NCBI RefSeq assembly: GCF_030405905.1
Contig: NZ_JASATW010000012.1
Location: 131,321-195,320, forward strand
Length of the DNA: 64,000 nt
Reading direction: 5' to 3'
From: Sphaerothrix gracilis
GTDB lineage: Bacteria; Cyanobacteriota; Cyanobacteriia; Phormidesmidales; Phormidesmidaceae
The first letter of the stretch is position 1; the number at the start of each line of letters is the position of its first letter. The notes under the pieces are model-generated. The model did not search any database and had not been told where the DNA came from. It worked only from the letters and a program-made list of their open reading frames with translations. This document shows positions 17,790 through 26,903 of the stretch, piece after piece. Both the position numbers and the translations under genes were made by a program.

Positions 17790-18081
17790 ACTGTCTACCC
17801 AACTGTCACACAGGCCGATATTACATTAACTTTTGTGAAGCATTTACGTAGAAAGCAACAGTGCTTGGCCTCATAGGGATACACCGCTGCTATTTGGACC
17901 GCTGCAGTTTTACGATTAACTGGCACAATCAAGGCTGTGACAGTTGGTTGTGATAGTGACACACTCATTGCCCGCAGGTAATGGCAGATTGCCTAGAGTG
18001 AGGATGTCAGATACAGACTGGGTAACTAAATCCGGTTACTGCCACAGTCTCTTGTTTGCCGTGCATCACCAGGTAATTTTT

Positions 18082-19383
18082 ATGCATCCCCAACTCATTA
18101 CTTCTTCTGTCGGCACCCATTTTCAGACTGTTTATGCGTGCCAAACTGGAAAATTTACCCAATCTGCTATTCACGTTCAGCCTGCGGCTAGCAGCCGTCC
18201 TTATGCTACTGGCGCAGCCACGCTGGCTGACAGCAATCAGCCTGACAGCGGCTTAGTCGAATATATTCAATCTGAGCTACAGGTTGAGCAGTCTGTTCGC
18301 CCCAAGCAGGCGGCCAAGACAGCCCAGCGCATGGCCGCTGAAGTTGAGCGCATCTGCACCAAGAGTCGTCGCATTCAGGCTTCTGGCGAAGTAGCAACCT
18401 GGCAGCGCTCTTTAGCCCAGCACCGAATTCGTAAGTGTCTGGATTTCTATCGCCTGGGTTCTCAAGGGGGCCGGGTGGAACTTCACAGCCGCTTGAGCGC
18501 GATCGCCTACCGCTATATTGCGCCGAGTCAGGCACAGCTAGGCTTCCAGGGGCGCTATACGCTGCTAGAAGACTTCATGCAGGGCTTTTATGTAGAGTCC
18601 CTGAAAGCCTTTCGCCGCGAAAACGAGTGCGCCGCTGACTATCAGCCTCGGACTCGCCTAGAGCTAGCTGAATATATGGGATTTACCGAGCAGTACGCCA
18701 AGCGCCGGATTGCGCTACCCGGCTGTCACAATCAGCAGTTGATCATTTTGCGGGCACAGGCTTTTGCCAAGCGCCAGCCCAATGAAACCTCCATTGACAT
18801 GGAGCAGGCTATGGAGTCAGCCAGAGACGAGGCGGGGGAAGATGCCCTGCGATCGCCTGCGGTGCAGCAACTGCGGCAGCACATGGTATCTGAGGCCACT
18901 GATCCCTCTGAGCAGGTCATTCGCAACCGGGTGATCCAGGAGCTAATTGCCTATCTGCACGAGCAAAAGCAGTCTGACTGCGTAGACTATCTGACGCTGC
19001 GCCTGCAGGATATGGCAGCGGCGGAAATCGATGAGGTGCTGGGAATTACCTCCCGCGAGCGCGACTATCTGCAGCAGCGCTTTAAGTACCACGTAGAGAA
19101 ATTCGCTCAGTTTCACCAGTGGGAGCTAGTGCATCAGTGGTTAGGCACTGACCTAGAGCGCCGCTTAGGACTGTCCCCGGAGCAGTGGCAAGCGTTTCAA
19201 ACCCAGCTTACGGCCCCGCAAAAAAAGCTGCTCGACCTCAAGCAGCAGCAGGCCAAAGATCCAGAAAACTCTCAGCTCAGCGACCAGGCGATCGCCCAGC
19301 AGCTCAGCTATACCCCCAAGCAGCTCCGCCGTCACTGGGGACAGCTCATCAGCGCGGCCTGGAAGCTGCGCAACCAGGTCTAG
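18082..19383 (+). CDS. hetZ: HetZ-like regulatory protein
   Basis: About 433 residues from the ATG at 18082 (MHPQLITSSVGTHFQ). The frame is open from a TTG at 17944 and also has an ATG at 18004 preceded by a purine-rich stretch. The central region, with GGRVELHSRLSAIAYRYI, LLEDFMQGFYVESLKAFRRE and RTRLELAEYMGFTEQYAKRR, resembles HetZ of heterocyst-forming cyanobacteria, a DNA-binding regulator of early differentiation. Homologues occur in filamentous strains without heterocysts. The C-terminal ~180 residues contain LTLRLQDMAAAEIDEVLGIT and SDQAIAQQLSYTPKQLRRHW, which look like sigma-factor or HTH-type helices. No patU or hetP is beside it. Identity comes from motif memory, so it is moderately sure. 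Confidence 0.6.
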   Translation: MHPQLITSSVGTHFQTVYACQTGKFTQSAIHVQPAASSRPYATGAATLADSNQPDSGLVEYIQSELQVEQSVRPKQAAKTAQRMAAEVERICTKSRRIQASGEVATWQRSLAQHRIRKCLDFYRLGSQGGRVELHSRLSAIAYRYIAPSQAQLGFQGRYTLLEDFMQGFYVESLKAFRRENECAADYQPRTRLELAEYMGFTEQYAKRRIALPGCHNQQLIILRAQAFAKRQPNETSIDMEQAMESARDEAGEDALRSPAVQQLRQHMVSEATDPSEQVIRNRVIQELIAYLHEQKQSDCVDYLTLRLQDMAAAEIDEVLGITSRERDYLQQRFKYHVEKFAQFHQWELVHQWLGTDLERRLGLSPEQWQAFQTQLTAPQKKLLDLKQQQAKDPENSQLSDQAIAQQLSYTPKQLRRHWGQLISAAWKLRNQV

Positions 19384-19404
19384 AGGCTTAAAGAACGGAA
19401 CCTA

Positions 19405-20118
19405 TTATGAAGCTTCTTCAGCACCCTCGTGGGGGGGTTCAAACTTATAGCCAACCCCCCGCACTGTCTGAATTAGGGCTGGCTGGGTCGTGTCAATTTC
19501 AATCTTCTTGCGAATCTGGCCGATATGCACGTCTACAACCCGCTGATCGCCCACGTATTCGTAATCCCAAACCTTCTGAATGAGCTCCGTCCGTCGCCAA
19601 ACTCGGCCCGGATGACTCGCTAAGAAATGCAGCAGGTCAAACTCTAAAGCAGTTAGGGGTACCAAATCCTCATTAAGCGTCACTTCTCGCCGCACCGGAT
19701 CAATGGCTAGCTGATTAAACGTGAGACGCTGCTGTTCTGCCGCCGTGACCGGGCGCTGCCGCTTCAAAATAGCGCCAACTCGCACTTCCAATTCGCCCAA
19801 ACTGAAAGGCTTAGTTAAATAGTCATCTGCCCCTTGATTAAAGCCACGAATCTTATCTGCTTCATCAGTGCGGCTGGTCAGCATCAGGATGAACACCCCG
19901 GTGCGGGCCTGCATTTCCTTGCAGAGATCATAGCCATTGGCGTCAGGCAGGTTGACATCCAAGATAACTAAGTCTGGGTTAAACTGCTCAAATATGGCAA
20001 GAGCCCCTTTCCCATCCTCAGCAGCTTCCATTTGGTAACTCTGCTTTGACAAAAAGCGATAGATGAGATTGCGGATTGCCGGATCATCATCAACAACAAG
20101 AATCTTGGCAGCAGCCAT
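19405..20118 (-). CDS. OmpR/PhoB-family response regulator
   Basis: A 237-residue two-component regulator. The receiver domain has the acidic pocket VVDDDP (Asp10-12), the phosphoacceptor Asp54 in LVILDVNLPDANG, Thr/Ser near 83 (LMLTSRTDE) and Lys near 105 (YLTKPFSLGELEVRV). The winged-helix C-terminus has LTALEFDLLHFLASHPGRV, WDYEYVGDQRVVDVHIGQIR and the final hairpin TVRGVGYKFEPP. It does not match RpaA or RpaB sequences I know, so I leave the symbol blank. No histidine kinase is adjacent. It converges on hetZ with a 21-bp gap, and the long AT-rich spacer upstream probably holds its promoter. Confidence 0.92.
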   Translation of the reverse strand: MAAAKILVVDDDPAIRNLIYRFLSKQSYQMEAAEDGKGALAIFEQFNPDLVILDVNLPDANGYDLCKEMQARTGVFILMLTSRTDEADKIRGFNQGADDYLTKPFSLGELEVRVGAILKRQRPVTAAEQQRLTFNQLAIDPVRREVTLNEDLVPLTALEFDLLHFLASHPGRVWRRTELIQKVWDYEYVGDQRVVDVHIGQIRKKIEIDTTQPALIQTVRGVGYKFEPPHEGAEEAS

Positions 20119-20539
20119 AACCGTTAAAACCTTGCAGTAAGATAGACAGCGCTTTGTCGGAGGTCAGCTCAATCCGCTATTGACTGGCTAATCCGAAAGC
20201 TTTAGCTTTAAATCTATTTCATAGATTTCAGTTCAGTTCAGCGAAAAAACTTCAATCTTGTCATAACCTCATAGTCAATTTAACTGAATTCTCAAGATAG
20301 ATGAAATTTTCTTGAAGGAAAGAATGCAAAACTGCCCAAAACTCCATCTTTCAGCAGGTAGTCTTTACAATCAATCTACAGCTTTGTTGCAGGGAAGCTT
20401 TCGATTTAGCAACTCCCTCGCTACACTGATGGCTAGGGGTTGATCAAGTTCAAGCTATGAAGGTTGATTGCTTTAGGCCCTGTTTCCATCCTGTTAACTT
20501 AGGCAATAGTACTATGCGGGGTCTCTCGGAGGTTCTCAG
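20119..20539. other. 421-bp divergent promoter region
   Basis: An AT-rich spacer between the minus-strand response regulator and the plus-strand CPP1-like gene. It must carry both promoters. I see a TTCAGTTCAGTTCAGC short direct repeat near 20228-20243 but no clear operator or RNA gene. Confidence 0.4.
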
Positions 20540-21148
20540 ATGAGCGTTCAGAGTTCATACGAGATATTAGGCGTTACTGAAGCTGCCTCATTTGAGGAAA
20601 TTCAGTCGGCGCGGGATCGCTTAATGGAGGCGTGTTCAGACGATCGCAGGGAAAAAGAGGCGATCGAATCAGCTTATGATGCCATCCTGATGGAGCGGTT
20701 GCGGCTGCGACAGGAAGGCAAAATTAAGGTGCCCGATCGGATTCGCTTCGCTGAGAAGTCGCCGGAGCCAGTGCTAAACTCGCCGCCAGCGGTGCCCCGC
20801 CCCAATGTAGCATGGCTGAATCAGCTACTCGACACACCAGAGCGCAAAGACATCCTGCAGCCAGCCGGTATTTTTGGCTTGCTGGCACTAGCAGGCTTTT
20901 ATTCGCCTCCCTTAGCTTTGGCTTTGGGCGTGGCCTGTAGTGTCTACTTTCTGAATCGCAAAGAGCATAAGCTTTGGCGTTCAGTCTTGCTGGTGCTTTT
21001 GGGGTTGGTGATTGGCCTGACGCTGGGACTGACTGTCGGGCAACTGCTGATTCCGCAAGGGGCGGAGTTTGAGTTTGCCAGCCCGGAAGCCGTAGCGGCG
21101 CTGATTACATTTTTAGTTCTGTGGTTGGTCAGCAGCTTTTTACGCTAG
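20540..21148 (+). CDS. CPP1-like family protein
   Basis: A 202-residue protein with a J-like N-terminal part (SSYEILGVTEAASFEEIQSA, residues 5-24, then AIESAYDAILMERLRLRQEGKI) and three or four hydrophobic segments from about residue 112 (GIFGLLALAGFYSPPLALAL, VLLVLLGLVIGLTLGLTVG, AALITFLVLWLVSSFL). This is the layout of plant CPP1/CDF1-like proteins and their cyanobacterial homologues, chaperone-like membrane proteins. In plants CPP1 stabilises protochlorophyllide oxidoreductase. A similar role here is inference. A strong GGAGG site lies 10 bases ahead of the ATG. Confidence 0.85.
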   Translation: MSVQSSYEILGVTEAASFEEIQSARDRLMEACSDDRREKEAIESAYDAILMERLRLRQEGKIKVPDRIRFAEKSPEPVLNSPPAVPRPNVAWLNQLLDTPERKDILQPAGIFGLLALAGFYSPPLALALGVACSVYFLNRKEHKLWRSVLLVLLGLVIGLTLGLTVGQLLIPQGAEFEFASPEAVAALITFLVLWLVSSFLR

Positions 21149-21181
21149 CTGATTGGAGCTATTCAAGGCGTAAGCGAACGG

Positions 21182-21889
21182 CTAGGAGCAGCTAACTGAG
21201 GCGGACACTGGCTGCTGCAAAATTAGCTCAACGGCGGCTTTCAAATCTGGCAAGATCAGGGTTGGCTGATGAGTGGCGAGACGCTCGCGATCGCGAATGC
21301 CGCTCAAGACTGCGATAACCGGCACATTGTATTCGTGAGCCGCTAGGATATCAGCTTCCGTATCGCCAATCATCCAGGTAGTGGCTGCAGCGGGCAGTTC
21401 GGCAAGCGCCTGCCGCATCAGCCGGGGCTTGTCTTTCACATCTGCCTGCTTCACATAGCCGTTGTTGAGACAGTAGCGTCGGTTCTGAGGGAAAAAGCGG
21501 CCTAAATCATGCTGCTCACAGGCAATTTCTAGCTCTTGGTCGTGGCGCATCGTCATGACGGCTAAATCGATCTGAGCCGCCTGAATTCGCTCCAAAGCCG
21601 CGATCGCCCCTGGAATAGGCCGATCGTAGACCAGATAGGGCTGGGAATGCACCGTTTCCCGTCGCAGTCGGGCGAAAGCTTGCGCTTGTTCGGCAGTTAG
21701 CCCAGAGCGGCGACCAATCTCCCGCTCTGGAATTTGCGCCCGTTTGCAGCGCCAAAATTCAGTTCTGCTGAGCTGCTGTACTGCCTGATCTGCCAACCGA
21801 GTAGTCTCAAGGCAGTACTGGTAGACCTGATAGTACCGCTCCGAAACATCCATAATTGGCCCGTCAAAATCAGTGATGATACGCAGCAT
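21182..21889 (-). CDS. HAD-superfamily hydrolase
   Basis: About 235 residues from the ATG at 21889; the frame opens 6 codons earlier. The catalytic motif is DFDGPIMD (nucleophile Asp and general acid Asp) at residues 6-13, motif II is VMTMRHDQ, and motif III/IV is MIGDTEADILAA near 180. A helical cap lies between motif I and II, so it belongs to the phosphoglycolate phosphatase-like HAD group. The substrate cannot be told from sequence. It is divergent from nothing useful; hppD follows it 46 bp upstream on the same strand, so the two may be one unit. Confidence 0.85.
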   Translation of the reverse strand: MLRIITDFDGPIMDVSERYYQVYQYCLETTRLADQAVQQLSRTEFWRCKRAQIPEREIGRRSGLTAEQAQAFARLRRETVHSQPYLVYDRPIPGAIAALERIQAAQIDLAVMTMRHDQELEIACEQHDLGRFFPQNRRYCLNNGYVKQADVKDKPRLMRQALAELPAAATTWMIGDTEADILAAHEYNVPVIAVLSGIRDRERLATHQPTLILPDLKAAVELILQQPVSASVSCS

Positions 21890-21953
21890 AGGCAGTTCGT
21901 AGAACATGAACTTTTATTACAGGCTATCCCATATTCTTAGCTTTTTCAGAAAT

Positions 21954-23054
21954 TTACAAGCTACCGCGTCTCTGCTGTTCCCGCTCAATTGCCTCAAACA
22001 AAGCCTGAAAGTTGCCTTCACCAAATCCTTCCACCAGCCGCCTCTGCCCGGCCACCTGATAAAGCTGACGCTCGATAATTTCAAAAAAGAATGTCGGTTC
22101 AGCAAAAATTGGCTCTGTGAAAGTTTGCAGCAGCAGCGCCTGGGGATATTCAGGCAGCCAGTCAACTAAAATTTGCTGCTGGGCGATCGCCTGCCAGTCA
22201 ACGCTAGATGGCGGAGCTTCTAAGCGCTGGTCTAGCTGCTGGTAGTAGGTTTGCGGCACTGAGATGAAAGGCACCTGATTTTGCTTAAAGGTGCTGATAG
22301 CCCTAACGATGTCCGCCGTACGGAGGGCCGCATGTTGAATGCCAGTCCCGCGATTGTAGTTCAGAAATTCTTGAATCTGAGAGTTGCCAGAAGTGGGTTC
22401 ATTGATCGGTATTTGGGCTGTTCCTTGGGTATGCACCATGACCTGACTGCACAGCCCAGAATAGGCAGTCTGAATCTCAAAAGTCTGCTGACGGTTGAAG
22501 CCCAGCATTGACTCATACCAGCCAGCAGCGGCCCCCAGTTGGCCAGCGGCTACATTGAGGACGGCGTGGTCAATCGCGACAAAATCTGAGGCAGTTACAG
22601 ATTCCCAAGAGTCTGCTAAAAACTGCCAGTGAGCCTGGGGACTCAGCAGCGGCACAGGTAAAGTCGCCGCTTTTGACTCGATTAGGGTGTGGCGCAAATC
22701 CCCCCATCCCTGCACCTGACACCACCTCAGATCAAGCCGTTGAGGATCTGTCTGGATCGGCTGCAGCAGTGGCGTATTGGCTGCTAGCGCCCGCGCCACA
22801 ATTGGCTCTAGACTTTGCACTGAAAAGGCAATGTCAGCAACACCGGGCGGATGCTGCTGTAAATATTGGGATACAGGACTCTCTGCCGTCAAGGGAGCCG
22901 ATATCACCACTCTAACGCCGCCGTTCTGTAAAACTTCGGTATGGGTGTGGGGGTCTAGCTGGGAAGCGATCGCTTGAAATCTGAGCCGCTGAGAAAACCA
23001 CTGCCTCCAAGCGATCGCATTTTCGACGTAGAAGTGCAGATAGCAAATATCCAT
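21954..23054 (-). CDS. hppD: 4-hydroxyphenylpyruvate dioxygenase
   Basis: A 366-residue Fe(II)-dependent enzyme that turns 4-hydroxyphenylpyruvate into homogentisate, the head group for tocopherol in cyanobacteria. It has the two-fold vicinal-oxygen-chelate layout. Metal ligands are visible in the C-terminal half: His in AIDHAVLNV near residue 165, His in GTGIQHAALRTAD near 245, and Glu in FFFEIIERQ near 330. The N-terminal half begins MDICYLHFYVENAIAWRQWF. The cyanobacterial type is somewhat divergent from plant HPPD. It reads toward the HAD gene. Confidence 0.88.
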   Translation of the reverse strand: MDICYLHFYVENAIAWRQWFSQRLRFQAIASQLDPHTHTEVLQNGGVRVVISAPLTAESPVSQYLQQHPPGVADIAFSVQSLEPIVARALAANTPLLQPIQTDPQRLDLRWCQVQGWGDLRHTLIESKAATLPVPLLSPQAHWQFLADSWESVTASDFVAIDHAVLNVAAGQLGAAAGWYESMLGFNRQQTFEIQTAYSGLCSQVMVHTQGTAQIPINEPTSGNSQIQEFLNYNRGTGIQHAALRTADIVRAISTFKQNQVPFISVPQTYYQQLDQRLEAPPSSVDWQAIAQQQILVDWLPEYPQALLLQTFTEPIFAEPTFFFEIIERQLYQVAGQRRLVEGFGEGNFQALFEAIEREQQRRGSL

Positions 23055-23356
23055 AGCTGACAGAAAAGTTGGGTTCTAACGCTAGGCTAAGGCTGAGGTT
23101 CAGGAAAAATGACTGCTGAGCGAATTAAAATAATCGGCTAGCTGACAAGGTCTAACTGGCTGCGAGTTACGACAGTTTGACGGGCTGCCAGCAGTAAACG
23201 GCAACGCAGATGATCTAGTATCTGCTGAAGGTTTGAAATTCCGGGGTTTATCCCCGCAAATCAGAAATTATTGCCCCAAAAACCGTCAGAAGAGAGAATA
23301 CTCGGCTTTGGCATTTTTTTATGATAAGTAGCAGCAAATTACTAGGAACAGACTCT
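23055..23356. other. 302-bp divergent promoter region between hppD and psbQ
   Basis: Holds the promoters for hppD (minus) and psbQ (plus). A small hairpin, CGGGG-TTTAT-CCCCG, lies at 23242-23256. No other gene is visible. Confidence 0.35.
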
Positions 23357-23809
23357 ATGACATGGTATCGATCGTTCACTAGTCTACTGATCGCTGCGAT
23401 CGCGGTGCTAACGATTAGCTGCAGTTCTGCTCAGCAAGCGGCTGCCCCCACCTATACCTCCACTCAAATCGAGCAAATTCAAGCTTACAGTCCTCGCGTC
23501 GTAGCCCTAAGAGAGCGCATCCCCGAACTGAAAGCCTACATTCAAGATCAAGATTGGATCAACGTACAGACTTTCGTGCATGGGCCTTTAGGAGAATTGC
23601 GAGCGCGCATGAATCGGCTGGCTCGTCAGCTTCTGCCCCAGGATCAAGCCAAGGCCAATGAGTTGGCCAAAGACCTGTATAACCATCTAGTCGCCATTGA
23701 TGAGGCCGCCGTAGCCCGCAACATTTCAGTTGCTAAGCGCCAATATCAGCAAGCTATAGAAGATTTTGACGCCTTTTTGGAGCTGGTGCCTCAGGCCGAG
23801 CGCCTGTGA
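23357..23809 (+). CDS. psbQ: Photosystem II lipoprotein PsbQ (CyanoQ)
   Basis: About 150 residues from the ATG at 23357, which has AGGA 10 bases upstream; the frame opens at 23321. The signal peptide ends in the lipobox LTISC with Cys22 as the lipidated residue. The mature part is a four-helix bundle with YSPRVVALRERIPELKAYIQ, WINVQTFVHGPLGELRARMN and AVARNISVAKRQYQQAIEDF, typical of CyanoQ. The protein sits on the lumenal side of PSII and helps stabilise the oxygen-evolving complex. Its stop codon overlaps the GTG start of the next gene. Confidence 0.9.
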   Translation: MTWYRSFTSLLIAAIAVLTISCSSAQQAAAPTYTSTQIEQIQAYSPRVVALRERIPELKAYIQDQDWINVQTFVHGPLGELRARMNRLARQLLPQDQAKANELAKDLYNHLVAIDEAAVARNISVAKRQYQQAIEDFDAFLELVPQAERL

Positions 23810-24891
23810 AAGAACGGGTCGTTGTGATTGGCTGTGGCGTAGTTGGGGCCACCCTGGCCTACGAGCTGAGCCAACTGCCGCAGCTAGAGGTTTGGGTCTG
23901 CGATCGCCAGCCTCCAGCTCAGGGAGCTACTGGCGCGGCTTTGGGAGTGTTGATGGGCATCATCAGCCATAAAGTTAAGGGGCGCACCTGGCAGCTAAGA
24001 GAAGCCAGCCTGCGGCGCTACGAAAGCCTCATCCCTGAGCTAGAAAATCTTACTGGCAAAACGATTCCCTTTAACCGTCAGGGCCTGCTCAGCCTCTGCT
24101 TTGATCACGCTAAAATTCCCAAATGGCAACAGCTACAGCAGACCCGCCAGGCCCAAGGCTGGCCCTTAGAAATTTGGTCGCCGTCATTGCTGCAAACTCA
24201 CTGTCCCGCTCTCAATGTTGAGTCAGTTGAGGCCGCTATCTATTCTCCTCGCGATCGCCAGGTCGATCCCACCGCCCTAACTTTGGCCCTCGTGCAGGCA
24301 GCTCAGCTCAACGGCGTCAATTTTCAGTTTGACTGTGCAGTACAGGCAATTGTCTCTGCAGCCGGGGATCATGCCTCCCAGGTGCAGACCGACGTGGGGG
24401 CGATCGCGGCTGACTGGGTCATTGTTTCAGCCGGACTGGGATCTGAAGCCCTAGTGGATCGGGCCGTTTCGCTCATTCCTGTCTTGGGCCAGGCCGTGCG
24501 CCTACAGCTAGAAACGCCGCTAGGCAACGCTGACTTTCAGCCCGTAATCAATGGCAATGACATTCATCTGGTGCCGCTGGGTCAAAATCAGTACTGGATT
24601 GGCGCGACGGTGGAATTTCCGCCAGAGACGCCACTAGAAACCCTAGAACCTCAGACAGAGCGACTAGAGGCAGTCATTCAAGGGGCGATCGCCTACTGCC
24701 CGGCGCTAGCGAGCGGCAAAATCTTACAAACCTGGTCGGGACTGCGACCCCGGCCCCAGGGTCGCCCGGCACCCGTGATTGAACAGCTAGCGAGCAACCC
24801 AAACGTCATCTTAGCCACAGGCCATTACCGCAACGGGGTCTTACTGGCTCCGGCCACGGCCCAGCAGGTGAAGCAGCTCATTACCGCATAG
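23806..24891 (+). CDS. FAD-dependent amine/amino-acid oxidase (DAO family)
   Basis: A 361-residue flavoprotein starting with GTG that overlaps the psbQ stop by 4 bases. The dinucleotide-binding motif VVVIGCGVVGATLAYELS is at residues 4-21, and a DAO-family pattern follows (VDPTALTLALVQAAQLNGV, VIVSAGLGSEALV). The C-terminal signature is TWSGLRPRPQGRPAPVIEQL and ATGHYRNGVLLAPATA, as in glycine oxidase/ThiO-like enzymes. ThiO oxidises glycine for thiamine synthesis; the exact substrate here is uncertain. The tight overlap with psbQ suggests coupled expression even though no functional link is known. Confidence 0.85.
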   Translation: MKERVVVIGCGVVGATLAYELSQLPQLEVWVCDRQPPAQGATGAALGVLMGIISHKVKGRTWQLREASLRRYESLIPELENLTGKTIPFNRQGLLSLCFDHAKIPKWQQLQQTRQAQGWPLEIWSPSLLQTHCPALNVESVEAAIYSPRDRQVDPTALTLALVQAAQLNGVNFQFDCAVQAIVSAAGDHASQVQTDVGAIAADWVIVSAGLGSEALVDRAVSLIPVLGQAVRLQLETPLGNADFQPVINGNDIHLVPLGQNQYWIGATVEFPPETPLETLEPQTERLEAVIQGAIAYCPALASGKILQTWSGLRPRPQGRPAPVIEQLASNPNVILATGHYRNGVLLAPATAQQVKQLITA

Positions 24892-24973
24892 AACCGCGCC
24901 AAACCTAGACGCTGCGATTCCAGAACGGACAACATGCCATAGACTAGAGAAACAGACCGATCTAGGAGTTAAG

Positions 24974-25798
24974 GTGGCACTAGAATCCTCCTGGCAGGAG
25001 ATGCTTACGTCAGTGGGAATGACGGCTGAAAAGCTGGCCCGCAATCTGAAACAAAGGCAATCCCGCTCAGTCCAAGCGAACGTACTCTCTGCGCAGACGC
25101 TTTGGCTGATTGGGCTGACCGGATTTGTCGTAGCCACATTTAACTGGCGACTGCTGTTGGCAATGTCAGTAGGCGCGGGGTCTGTGCGCTTAGCTTACTG
25201 GCTCGCTGATGACGCTCACTGGCAACTGATAGCGGAGATTGGCGAAAATCTCTGGCAGCAGATTAAACAGCCTGCGGTTCTAGCAGGGGCAGGTGGGTTC
25301 ACGGCCACTCTTGGCACTTACGGCGTGCTATCCCTTTGGGCCACCGTAGATAATCCTTGGCTTGCTTTGGGACTGCTAACCCCGACGGCCCTAAGTATCG
25401 CCACGCTGGCTTTACTGCTTTGGCAGTTCAAAGCAGGTGACTCAGACAAAGGCAGCGATCCGCATCAGCTTTTAGGCCAGCTTACCCAACCCGATCCCCT
25501 GCGGCGTTTAGTCGCTATTCAACAACTGCTGCACTGGGTTGAGCAAGCTCCAGCAGCAGCGTTTTACACGCTCTCGGTGCGATCGCAAATCACGGACTGC
25601 TTTCGAGTGCTGCTGGTTCAGGAAAGCGATCCCATCGTGCGGAATGCGCTGCGGCAGGGACTGCGATCGCTTGCGGTCCAGCCGCCGCAGCTAGGCAAGG
25701 GAGCACCGCCGCTCCAGCTAGAAGCTCCTATCAAGGCAGTTGAACAGCGATCGCCGCTGCGCCGCTCTCAGGTAGAGTACGTTGAATCCATTCACTAG
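24974..25798 (+). CDS. Membrane protein with C-terminal armadillo/HEAT-like region
   Basis: A 274-residue protein starting with GTG after AGGAG. Two hydrophobic hairpins lie at about residues 45-75 (LWLIGLTGFVVATFNWRLLLAM) and 100-155 (AGGFTATLGTYGVLSLWATV, GLLTPTALSIATLALLLW). The last ~100 residues are HEAT/armadillo-like helices (LGQLTQPDPLRRLVAIQQLL, ESDPIVRNALRQGLRSLAV). Similar proteins in cyanobacteria are called armadillo-type fold proteins, with no known role. Confidence 0.75.
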   Translation: MALESSWQEMLTSVGMTAEKLARNLKQRQSRSVQANVLSAQTLWLIGLTGFVVATFNWRLLLAMSVGAGSVRLAYWLADDAHWQLIAEIGENLWQQIKQPAVLAGAGGFTATLGTYGVLSLWATVDNPWLALGLLTPTALSIATLALLLWQFKAGDSDKGSDPHQLLGQLTQPDPLRRLVAIQQLLHWVEQAPAAAFYTLSVRSQITDCFRVLLVQESDPIVRNALRQGLRSLAVQPPQLGKGAPPLQLEAPIKAVEQRSPLRRSQVEYVESIH

Positions 25799-25888
25799 CG
25801 TCTCCGAAGAAAGCCTAAAAAGTTGGCTGAGATAGCAACATCAGGGCGTATGCTAAAAAGTCCTGTTGGCTATTGAGTACCCGTCACT

Positions 25889-26611
25889 ATGGATCGCTTT
25901 CGCGTCGAAGTCATTGCCCAAACGCCCCAGCCGCAGCAGGCAATCTATGCGGCGATGCACCAAGATTACGCCGAAGGATTTGTCGCTGATGAGCGCGATC
26001 GCTTTCCTGACGAAGCTAAGGCTGGCGAACTGGTTATCCGCAATCTGCTCAAAGGGGGTCGTGGCCACTATGGCCCTCTAGAACATCCACAAATTGTCCT
26101 TAACTGCGGCTGGTTTCCCCACTCCACCATGCAGCAAATCCGCACTCATCGTGTGGGCGTCAGTTTCGATGTGCAGTCATTTCGCTATACAGGAAGCCGT
26201 ATCTTAGAAGTGATTTCAGGCGATCGCGAAGTGGATGACGTTTTTTATTTGCGACCTTTAGGTTTTTATAGCGATCGCCAGGGCAAGCGCTATGAGTATA
26301 CTGCCGAGCAGCGTCAGCAGGATCTTGACTGGTGTCTGGAAGCCTGCCGCCGCTATCAGCAGCGGATTGAACAAGGCTTTTCGGAAGAACACGCCCGCGG
26401 CCTGATTCCGTTCGATGTGCGGCAGCACTGGGTAATGTCAGCCAACGTGCGATCGCTGATGCATTTGCTAGACTTGCGTTGGAAAGCAGATGCCCAACTG
26501 GAGGCCCAAAAGCTTTGCGAATACATTTGGCCGCACTTTCAAGCGTGGGTACCTGCGATCGCCCAGTGGTATGAAGACAATCGCCTGAAAAAAGCGCGGT
26601 TAGCCCCCTAG
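25889..26611 (+). CDS. thyX: Flavin-dependent thymidylate synthase
   Basis: A 240-residue FAD enzyme that makes dTMP from dUMP using methylenetetrahydrofolate and NADPH, replacing ThyA. The ThyX motif is QQIRTHRVGVSFDVQSFRYT near residues 87-106, a form of RHR-x7-S. The segments LLKGGRGHYGPLEH near 55 and HWVMSANVRSLMHLLDLRW near 184 are also typical. It ends 4 bp before the stop of the opposing DUF5340 gene, so the two are tightly convergent. Confidence 0.95.
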   Translation: MDRFRVEVIAQTPQPQQAIYAAMHQDYAEGFVADERDRFPDEAKAGELVIRNLLKGGRGHYGPLEHPQIVLNCGWFPHSTMQQIRTHRVGVSFDVQSFRYTGSRILEVISGDREVDDVFYLRPLGFYSDRQGKRYEYTAEQRQQDLDWCLEACRRYQQRIEQGFSEEHARGLIPFDVRQHWVMSANVRSLMHLLDLRWKADAQLEAQKLCEYIWPHFQAWVPAIAQWYEDNRLKKARLAP

Positions 26612-26615
26612 CGCC

Positions 26616-26885
26616 TTAATACTCATCGGTATGGGGCGCGCTAGGAGCTGTCGCATCATTGAGCGACCAGTGGTACTCAACAGCAATACCGGAACTGCGA
26701 CAGCTTTCCTCTAGCTGTTTTTGCTGGGACAGAGCCTTACGCAGCGTGAAGATCAGCTCTTGAATCTGCTGCTGCTGGGAGGAGCGCTGCTGCAGCGAAA
26801 ACAAAGTCTGCCGCTCCAAAAGCTGCAGCAGCAGTTCGTAATGAATGTGGGAAGGCAGCGGAATTGGCCGATCCATAGGCTCCAT
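26616..26885 (-). CDS. DUF5340-like small cyanobacterial protein
   Basis: An 89-residue soluble protein with PLPSHIHYELLLQLLERQT near residues 9-27 and a Gln-rich coiled helix (QQRSSQQQQIQELIFTLRKAL). The pattern matches the small cyanobacteria-specific DUF5340 family, whose role is unknown. It lies 18 bp downstream of trpC on the same strand and is probably co-transcribed with it. An alternative start is Met4. Confidence 0.65.
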   Translation of the reverse strand: MEPMDRPIPLPSHIHYELLLQLLERQTLFSLQQRSSQQQQIQELIFTLRKALSQQKQLEESCRSSGIAVEYHWSLNDATAPSAPHTDEY

Positions 26886-26903
26886 AGGGCGGGGGCAGAT
26901 AGT

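Noticed and set aside
18082..19383. Proof that the organism makes heterocysts
   Set aside because: HetZ-like proteins also occur in filamentous strains without heterocysts, and no other het or nif gene is present.
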